Assembly: GCA_003245525.1 (NCBI GenBank)
Contig: QKCY01000303.1
Location: 1-36,077 of the forward strand
Origin: Victivallales bacterium
GTDB lineage: Bacteria; Verrucomicrobiota; Lentisphaeria; Oligosphaerales; Lenti-02
Length of the DNA stretch: 36,077 bases
Reading direction: 5' to 3'
Part shown: in pieces, positions 29,611 through 36,077 of the stretch
How positions within the stretch are numbered: the stretch's first letter is position 1
How the letters are laid out: every line of letters starts with the position of its first letter
The notes under the pieces: generated by a model
What the model was told of the DNA's origin: nothing
The model's input: only the letters and a program-made list of their open reading frames with translations
Databases searched by the model: none
Position numbers and translations under genes: made by a program

Positions 29611-29679
29611 CCCTCTCCCAGCCCGCAACTCCCCTGCCACCAGCGAGAAGCGTTCTGGAGAAACTTGCGGAACCCACGC

Positions 29680-29708
29680 TTGACAAGCTCTCCGACAACA
29701 GGCATAAT
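29680..29708 (+). promoter_or_regulatory. Sigma70-type promoter for the GntR-family gene
   Basis: TTGACA (29680-29685) - 17 nt - CATAAT (29703-29708). Confidence 0.75.
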
Positions 29709-29713
29709 GCATC

Positions 29714-29743
29714 ATGGTTGATGTGGTTAACCAGGTAAACCAT
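29714..29743. promoter_or_regulatory. Candidate GntR operator: symmetric double dyad
   Basis: ATGGTT-gatg-TGGTTAACCA-ggta-AACCAT; inner 10-bp palindrome and outer arms share one centre (29728/29729), lying over the expected +1. Confidence 0.65.
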
Positions 29744-29757
29744 AGAGGAAAAGCCCC

Positions 29758-30402
29758 GTGCCCAATCCGGACGACACTCAGCAACTCCAAGTCTACGACG
29801 CCTTGCGCGCCCTGATCCTGGGCAACGAGTTCGAGCCCGAGGAACGGATCTCCGAACGGGCCCTGTGCGAGCGGTTGGGGGCAACGCGGGGACCGGTTCG
29901 CGAAAGCCTGATTCGTCTGGAGGGGGAAGGACTGATCCGGAAGACTCCCGCCCATGCCTACTATGTGGAGCATTTCACGCTCCAGGACAAGCACGACGTC
30001 TACGCCGTGCGCCTGGCTCTGGAGCGGCTCGCCGTACGCAAGGCCGCGCTGGCTGGCGCCCTGGAAGACAAGATCGCCCTGGCGGTCATCTGCGAGGAGG
30101 AACGCCAGGCCTTTGCCAGCGGCGACGAGCCCGCCCGCTTCCATTGCGACCAGCTCTTCCACCAGCGGCTGGTGCGCGCCTCCGGCAGCCGCATCCTGAA
30201 ACGGATCTTCGAGATGGTCACCCTGCCGGTGCTCGCCGCCAAGACCGTCGTCCGGGAGAAGACCGAGCGTACCATGACCCAGCACGAAGCGATCTGCGCT
30301 GCCGTCCGCGCCGGAGACGCCGACGAAGCCGAGCGCCTGATCGGGATCCACTTGGAGCCGGGAACCCGGTTCCAGGACGAGGAGGACGACACGGGACGGT
30401 AG
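29758..30402 (+). CDS. GntR-family transcriptional regulator (FCD-type C-terminal domain)
   Basis: [57 protein letters not shown]-like helical C-terminus. GTG start. Confidence 0.92.
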   Translation: MPNPDDTQQLQVYDALRALILGNEFEPEERISERALCERLGATRGPVRESLIRLEGEGLIRKTPAHAYYVEHFTLQDKHDVYAVRLALERLAVRKAALAGALEDKIALAVICEEERQAFASGDEPARFHCDQLFHQRLVRASGSRILKRIFEMVTLPVLAAKTVVREKTERTMTQHEAICAAVRAGDADEAERLIGIHLEPGTRFQDEEDDTGR

Positions 30403-30464
30403 CGGACCACGCCCTGCCCCTGACGGGAAAGGCAAGGCGGGTGGACGAACGAAGCGTGAATGGT

Positions 30465-30486
30465 GGGTGCCACACTTCCGGCACCC
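30465..30486 (+). terminator. Candidate hairpin terminator after the GntR gene
   Basis: Perfect inverted repeat GGGTGCC-acacttcc-GGCACCC; weak T tract only. Confidence 0.4.
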
Positions 30487-30547
30487 CTTAACGGAATGCC
30501 CAGAAACGGCTGCTCGCAGCCACGGACGAGGAAACGAGGAACTGGCC

Positions 30548-31261
30548 ATGAACCATCACCGTCGCTTCACCCTGATTGAACTGCTGGTTGTGATCGCCAT
30601 CATCGCCATCCTGGCCAGCATGCTTCTGCCCGCCCTCTCCCAGGCCCGCGAAAAGGCGCGCCAGGCAAGCTGCATGAACAACCTCAAGCAGCATGGTCTG
30701 GGAACGCTCATGTACGCCGACGACCATACCGAGACCATGCCCTGCGCCGTCGTGCTGGATGCTGGCTCGCCGGGCTATGTCTACGGCAACCGGCGCTATC
30801 CCCAGGAACAGATCCTGCCCTATGTCACCGACCGCAACGTCATGACCTGTCCCTCCGACTCGGCCCCCTACTACAGCGGCGGCGGGGGGGCCACCACGCC
30901 GTATCTCAAGGTCTCCTATGGCTATAATGTGAACCCCTTGGAGAACGAGACCCCCTCGAGTCTAGTCACCGTCGGCATGTGCGGACGCAAGATGGCCCTT
31001 ATGCGGCAGCCGTCGGGCAAGGTCATGTGGACGGATACCGAATCCATCTTCGCCAGCGCCGTCCGCTCCCTGTCCCCCCTGACGGGCGACGCGAACGGGT
31101 TTGGCGACGACGTGGACAAGGCGGCCTACAACTTCCACGGCGGGAAACTCCAGGTCACCTGGCTCGATGGCCATGTGAGCCGCGAAACAGCCGGACGCAC
31201 CGTTGCCCCCTGGTCCAACTTCGTCACCGGACAGACCAAGTGGGAAGTGGATAACGACTAG
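30548..31261 (+). CDS. Prepilin-type N-terminal methylation protein, DUF1559 / H-X9-DG pseudopilin
   Basis: [53 protein letters not shown]-terminal [12 protein letters not shown] is exactly H-X9-DG. Confidence 0.95.
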   Translation: MNHHRRFTLIELLVVIAIIAILASMLLPALSQAREKARQASCMNNLKQHGLGTLMYADDHTETMPCAVVLDAGSPGYVYGNRRYPQEQILPYVTDRNVMTCPSDSAPYYSGGGGATTPYLKVSYGYNVNPLENETPSSLVTVGMCGRKMALMRQPSGKVMWTDTESIFASAVRSLSPLTGDANGFGDDVDKAAYNFHGGKLQVTWLDGHVSRETAGRTVAPWSNFVTGQTKWEVDND

Positions 31262-31282
31262 AGCGCGAGCCCGAGAGGCACC

Positions 31283-32938
31283 GTGAAGCACTCCATCTCC
31301 ACCTGTCTCGGCATCCTGGCCTCCCTGGCCGTCCTCCACGGCGCGGAAACCGTCCTGGTACACGATGGGATGCCACAGGCCGTCTCGCCCAAATCCGTCG
31401 GCTGGCAGACTGCGGACGGCTGGCTGGAAGCCACCGGCAAGGAGGCCAAGTTGGTGGCCGGAGTGGGCATCGGCCCCGGCGATTTCGCGCTCCGGACCCG
31501 GATGGAGATCCGTCACTTGGCCCGGAGCGCGGCGGTCTTCTGGCTGCGCGACAGCTACTTCGGCTTCGAAGGCGGGCACGGCAAGGTGTTCCTGACCGGC
31601 CCGCTCTTTGGCGACGCCCACGGCACCTCCATTGGGGAACCCGCCGATTTCCTCAAGGACGGTGTCCCCTTCGACTTTCTGGTGGCGCGAACCGGGAGCA
31701 AGTTGCGGATTGCCATCGATGGCAAAACCGTCTGGGAGCAGGAGGTCGGCACGGACCCGCTTGGCCCCTTCGGCTTCCAGCCTTGGCGCGCCACCATGCG
31801 CATCCGCGAATGCGTCGCCGACGGCAGTGTGGCCCCCCGCTTCATAGCTTGGAAACCCCCAGTCCGGATCATTGAGGAACACGGCATGAGAAAGATCGTC
31901 CTTCTTCCCCCCGGTCCCGAGAATCCCCGCAACAGCGAAGGGGACTTCGTCCAACTGCGCGACGGACGGCTGCTCTTCGTCTACACCCATTTCGTCGGGG
32001 GGCGCAGCGACCACGCCAAGGCCTACCTCGCCGGTCGCTATTCCAGCGATGGCGGTGCCACCTGGACGGAAGAGGATGTCACCATCCTGCCCAACGAAGG
32101 GGGCATGAACATCATGTCCGTCTCCCTCCTGCGGCTCGCGGATGGGCGGATCGCCCTCTTCTATCTGCGCAAGGACGCTCTGGATGACTGCCGTCCCGTG
32201 GTCCGCTTCTCCACCGACGAGGCCCAGACCTGGAGCGAGTCCACGGTGGTAATCCCCGACGCCGAACGGGGGTACTACGTGCTGAACAACAGTCGGGTGG
32301 TACAGCTCGGCAATGGCCGCCTGCTGGCTCCCGTTGCGCTGCATAACCGGCCCGGCTGGGAGAAAGCCGACTGGTCGGGCGAAGTGGCCTGCTACCGTTC
32401 GGACGATGCCGGTGCCACCTGGCAGTGCAGTGCCGCCTGGCAGCAGGCCCGCTCCCCCGAAGGCAAGCGGTTCAGCGCCCAGGAGCCAGCCGTGGTCGAA
32501 CTGAAGGACGGCCGGGTGATGATGCTGGTCCGCAGCAATGCGGGCGTGCAGTTCCTCTCCTTCTCGGCGGACAAGGGGGAGAGCTGGAGCCCGTTGGCGA
32601 TGTCGAACATATCCTCGCCCCAGTCTCCTGCGTCCATCAAGCGCATTCCGGGTACGGGCGACCTGTTGCTGGTCTGGAACGACCACACGGGCGTGCCCCC
32701 GGAGCGGGCCGATCTTCGCACCCCCTTCAACGCGGCCATCTCCCGCGACGAAGGCCAAACCTGGATCAACGTGCGGACCATCGAGGACGATCCCGACGGC
32801 TGGTACTGCTACACCGCCATCGCCTTCGCCGGCGATCACGTCCTGCTCGGCCATTGCAGCGGCAAGCGCAACCAAGCCCTGGCCACCACCCAGGTCACCC
32901 GTTTCCCCGTCTCCTGGCTTTACGAGCAGGCTGAGTAA
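31283..32938 (+). CDS. Secreted sialidase with N-terminal LamG/DUF1080-like domain (paralogue of 15333..16952)
   Basis: Asp boxes RYSSDGGATWTEE, RFSTDEAQTWSES, YRSDDAGATWQCS, SFSADKGESWSPL, AISRDEGQTWINV; FGFEGGHGKVFLTGPL matches FGFEGNHGKIYLTGLL of the paralogue. Confidence 0.87.
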   Translation: MKHSISTCLGILASLAVLHGAETVLVHDGMPQAVSPKSVGWQTADGWLEATGKEAKLVAGVGIGPGDFALRTRMEIRHLARSAAVFWLRDSYFGFEGGHGKVFLTGPLFGDAHGTSIGEPADFLKDGVPFDFLVARTGSKLRIAIDGKTVWEQEVGTDPLGPFGFQPWRATMRIRECVADGSVAPRFIAWKPPVRIIEEHGMRKIVLLPPGPENPRNSEGDFVQLRDGRLLFVYTHFVGGRSDHAKAYLAGRYSSDGGATWTEEDVTILPNEGGMNIMSVSLLRLADGRIALFYLRKDALDDCRPVVRFSTDEAQTWSESTVVIPDAERGYYVLNNSRVVQLGNGRLLAPVALHNRPGWEKADWSGEVACYRSDDAGATWQCSAAWQQARSPEGKRFSAQEPAVVELKDGRVMMLVRSNAGVQFLSFSADKGESWSPLAMSNISSPQSPASIKRIPGTGDLLLVWNDHTGVPPERADLRTPFNAAISRDEGQTWINVRTIEDDPDGWYCYTAIAFAGDHVLLGHCSGKRNQALATTQVTRFPVSWLYEQAE

Positions 32939-33120
32939 GGCAGTGGGCAAGAACTGGACAGGTACCTACACTGGAAAGGTGCCCCCAGGTAAGCCTGGAT
33001 GCCAAACAGACCCCAGCCGCACGTGACTCATCTACTGCGGTTGTCCCGTCATTGAGCACCGCCGGCCGCCTCGGCTCCTTCTGCGCGCTGGTTGGCGAGG
33101 TGGAAGGCCAGGAACTGGGG

Positions 33121-35925
33121 TCAACCTGCCTCCCGGTTCGTGCTAGCGTGTTGCTCAAGCCAGTGTTGCAGGATCCCTGGCAGGGCATTGATGAGGTCCG
33201 GATCCCACGGGCCGTCCGACTGGATCTCGGGCATCAGCCAGGGTCTCTGTTCGGACAACAGCCCCATCACTTCTCCGAGCCGGTTGCCGAACAGTAGCTG
33301 CGCCCGTTCTTGATCCAAGCCAGCTTCGGGCGCGTCTGCGAACAGAAGGGGAAATACCTGCAAGGCGATCCTTCTTGGTGCTGCTTCTATAGCGTTCGCT
33401 AGGGCTTCGCCGAGCCATTGCCAACTGCCCGGAAGAAGAACTTGCTCACCGTTCTTCCTTCCTTGCAGACCGTTGCAGAAATCCCAGACCACACATGGGG
33501 TGTCGTCCAGACAGCGGGCAAGAGCGCCGGGATCGCGGCCAAACCTCTCCCGTGCTTCCTCAATGAAAGCCTTCCGTACTGCTGACTCAACAGTAGGCTG
33601 CCCGGAAATGTGTGACCAGCCAGAACATATCATGTTCGCCAAGCGAAGGCTGAACCCAAGCACAATCTCTGCCTGTCGTCTAGCCCACTGGTCCAGGAGC
33701 TTCTGACGTTGCTCTGCCAAGTCCGGGTGGCTCGGCGGAAAGAGCCGCCGAGACAGTAGCAGGACTTCCGTTAGGCCAGTGATTCCTGATATACTTGTCT
33801 CGTTCCCGCCGGTTGTCTCCCATGACTCGCCCAAAGTGACGAGATATCGTTCGGCCAATCGCTGGATTCCCTGGCCATCCAGCAGGAGGGGAGCGAACTG
33901 TTCAACCGTCCAGGAGACTGCCTGACTGCCTAACATCTCGCTGGCCAGGTTCACTCCCTGGATGCTGTATGAAGGGCCATCCATCTGGAACCCCTCTAGT
34001 GCTGCCAGAATCTCCTGGTCTCGTATGCCTTCGCTCTGAGTAGGCTCTCCCCTAACCAGCCGCGCCCAGTACTTACCCGACTTGTCGGATGCTACTCCTT
34101 GAGGTCGGGAATCCGAGCAGAGGAAGCCAGCCGCCAGATCCTCTTCTCGCTCGCCCATGATCTTCCTGCTAGCGCGGCTCCTTTCGGCGGTACTGGTGGA
34201 AGAAGCGACACTCCTCCAGACCGGAAACAGAAAGCGGATTATGCGCCTGGCAGAGCCCGTATTCCACTCAACGGGAGCCGTACGGCTCTCCCATTCGGCG
34301 TCCAGCGGCTCAATATACTTTTCTCGCTCATCGCCGTTCGCCTGAGAGGCCAGCCTGAGTGCGCTCCCATGGTCCAACAGGAATGCATATGCTTCCGGTG
34401 CGCAGAATCGGAGTGTCTGGAAGGCCAGCAATTCGTCGATATCTACTTCACCGTGGAGCCCGTTTCTCCACACCTGCCAGGTGTGGGACAGTGTGGTTCG
34501 CAACAGCCTCGGGGTTGACGCAAGTCGAACCATGGATCCGGAGACGGAGCTGACTGTCGAGTCACCGAAGTCTGGCGCGTCGCCGCGTAGGCGCTCCCCG
34601 GTCCTCTGGCTGTCCCCCACGGGGTCGATATCCTGGAACGCTTCGAGGCAGTGTTGGCGGAGGCACCGGACAGCGAGAACTACATCCCTGGCTGGCAATG
34701 AAAGGAAGCTCTCGATGTGGTCGCATGTCCGGACCAGCACGTCTGTCAGGTGCGTCTCGGATGGGGTTGTCGCTAGGATGAAGGAGACTCTCGGCAGCTT
34801 CTTTGCATTGTCCATTAGCGAGTCCAGTTCGTCCTGGAACCCATTGTCAGGACTGTTGCGTTCGAAGTCGTCGAGGATCACCACAAGGTGTTGGCCAGTG
34901 GCGACCAAAGCTTGGTCCAGACCGCGCAACACAGTTCCAGCCTCGCGATTCCATTGCAGCAGTGAGCCGAGCCCTCTCAACCATCCTGTGCCAGTTTCCG
35001 AGATCGCCTCTCGGTAGTGAGCAGGCAGTTGGGTGAGTGCCAGGCAGTCCACATGTCCTGAGAGAGCTTCAACGACCATCTCAAGAATGTGCTCGGATAC
35101 AGACCCTCCGCGTAGCCCCCAGCCAGTGACTCGGCAATGGATGAAGCCATTTCCAGACCCAGCTACCTTCGTGTCCTCGTCTGAGTTGCTCAAGTAGTAC
35201 CAGATGAGCTCGCCAAGACTCGTCTTGCCGCATCCGTATGGTCCCACTACGCCAACTGTGCAAGCCGATTCCCGAATGTGCCGAGCTATCCGCTGAGCCA
35301 TCGTCGCCAGGCCAAACATCGCTTCAGACGGGGCGTGTATGGGTTCGTCCTTCTCGAGCCACTGAAGCAGTGCCTCTGCATCCTCGGCCAATGACTTGAG
35401 GGTATCACCGTCGCTGTCTGCTTTCGCGCCGCTCGGCCGGCTTGGGGCACTTCGACTGCCTCTTGCGGACAGCCAATGGATTGCTGAGGCGATGGCTATG
35501 CCCGTCCCCAACGATACCATCTCCCAGAAGCAACCCGCCTCAGCAAAGCACCCAAGGAATGGCGAGGAGTTGCCCCTGACGCTGAGGGAATAGGTCGGGA
35601 CATAGAGAATGCATCCCACTACTGCTGCAATCCAGGCCGCTGGATAGCAGCCCAGGGTCCTCGGCCTGATATCGCTCAGGCGGAAGCCCTTGAGGCTGAT
35701 GAGAACCCACCAGACGGCAGCAGCTAACAGCGCGGCGACCAAGAGCCGGGGGACGAGGGCAAGCGCGCCAAGGACGTTGGCCAGAGCATCCGCAGTAGGG
35801 CGCAGTATCGGATGGAGAAACCAACATGAGACCAAGCCAATCACAGCGTACGAGACGACATCCCGCCATCGGCATAGTCTGGCCCTGATAGGCGTAACCA
35901 CACAGTCGTTCGCAGATGATGTCAT
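33121..35925 (-). CDS. Membrane-anchored P-loop NTPase, KAP-family-like
   Basis: About four N-terminal TM segments (VSYAVIGLVSCWFLHPIL, RLLVAALLAAAVWWVLI, AAWIAAVVGCILYVP, LGTGIAIASAIHWL), Walker A GPYGCGKTS, Walker B HLVVILDDFERN. Start taken at MTSSANDCVVTPIRARLCRW. Confidence 0.7.
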   Translation of the reverse strand: MTSSANDCVVTPIRARLCRWRDVVSYAVIGLVSCWFLHPILRPTADALANVLGALALVPRLLVAALLAAAVWWVLISLKGFRLSDIRPRTLGCYPAAWIAAVVGCILYVPTYSLSVRGNSSPFLGCFAEAGCFWEMVSLGTGIAIASAIHWLSARGSRSAPSRPSGAKADSDGDTLKSLAEDAEALLQWLEKDEPIHAPSEAMFGLATMAQRIARHIRESACTVGVVGPYGCGKTSLGELIWYYLSNSDEDTKVAGSGNGFIHCRVTGWGLRGGSVSEHILEMVVEALSGHVDCLALTQLPAHYREAISETGTGWLRGLGSLLQWNREAGTVLRGLDQALVATGQHLVVILDDFERNSPDNGFQDELDSLMDNAKKLPRVSFILATTPSETHLTDVLVRTCDHIESFLSLPARDVVLAVRCLRQHCLEAFQDIDPVGDSQRTGERLRGDAPDFGDSTVSSVSGSMVRLASTPRLLRTTLSHTWQVWRNGLHGEVDIDELLAFQTLRFCAPEAYAFLLDHGSALRLASQANGDEREKYIEPLDAEWESRTAPVEWNTGSARRIIRFLFPVWRSVASSTSTAERSRASRKIMGEREEDLAAGFLCSDSRPQGVASDKSGKYWARLVRGEPTQSEGIRDQEILAALEGFQMDGPSYSIQGVNLASEMLGSQAVSWTVEQFAPLLLDGQGIQRLAERYLVTLGESWETTGGNETSISGITGLTEVLLLSRRLFPPSHPDLAEQRQKLLDQWARRQAEIVLGFSLRLANMICSGWSHISGQPTVESAVRKAFIEEARERFGRDPGALARCLDDTPCVVWDFCNGLQGRKNGEQVLLPGSWQWLGEALANAIEAAPRRIALQVFPLLFADAPEAGLDQERAQLLFGNRLGEVMGLLSEQRPWLMPEIQSDGPWDPDLINALPGILQHWLEQHASTNREAG

Positions 35926-36077
35926 CCACTTCTCCCGTTTGGACGATCCTGGTGCCTTGCCAGCAGAGGAGACGCTCTGTCCACAGACGGAGGGAATATA
36001 CTCCAACCAGCCTCCAGGGCATCCGATGCAGGGGGCTACCCAACAGGGCCACCATCTCACCAACGTCGACCTTACCG

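Noticed and set aside
30962-32950. 662-aa minus-strand ORF
   Set aside because: Antisense to the pseudopilin and sialidase, both of which have clear family motifs on the plus strand.
32985-32998. Small inverted repeat CCAGG-taag-CCTGG after the third sialidase
   Set aside because: Only 5 bp with no T-tract; too weak to call a terminator.
35540-36055. 171-aa minus-strand ORF at the right end
   Set aside because: Mostly overlaps the NTPase N-terminus out of frame; Cys/Arg/Ser-rich low-complexity composition. The first ~45 aa could be the tail of another gene but cannot be decided here.
1-36077. tRNA, rRNA, transposase or integrase genes
   Set aside because: None recognised by eye on either strand; absence not proven without a dedicated search.

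Overview
High-GC bacterial window, probably from a PVC-superphylum (Lentisphaerota-like) genome. The taxonomy is inferred from a DUF1559/H-X9-DG pseudopilin, a TIGR04073-like exosortase-associated protein and a high density of secreted glycan-degrading enzymes. I read about 17 coding regions. On the minus strand, positions 1-7083 look like one operon: a sialidase, three alpha/beta-hydrolases and a heparinase-like protein that runs off the left edge and is missing from the ORF track. Then come a hybrid sensor kinase, a GH57/GH38-like protein, a LamG plus agarase-like glycosidase, a second sialidase overlapping a 4Fe-4S reductase, a serine acetyltransferase and D-Tyr-tRNA deacylase. A ~2,075-aa secreted or anchored protein follows that joins a gingipain-type C25 cysteine peptidase to an M14 carboxypeptidase. 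After it lie the TIGR04073-like protein, TonB, a TPR protein, a GntR regulator, a pseudopilin and a third sialidase. The right end carries a lower-GC membrane-anchored P-loop NTPase (KAP-like). The most interesting items are: (1) the C25-M14 double-protease polyprotein; (2) a complex tandem array at 29176-29505 built from stop-codon-containing units with variable numbers of a 9-bp GTGGACNNN motif, plus a second 9-bp array (GTCCCATNN) next to it; (3) three consecutive alpha/beta-hydrolases with Cys, Ser and Arg at the nucleophile position; (4) a near-consensus promoter with a symmetric double-dyad operator in front of the GntR gene; (5) a possible three-way-junction RNA after the cysE-like gene. 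All family calls are by eye; no searches were run.
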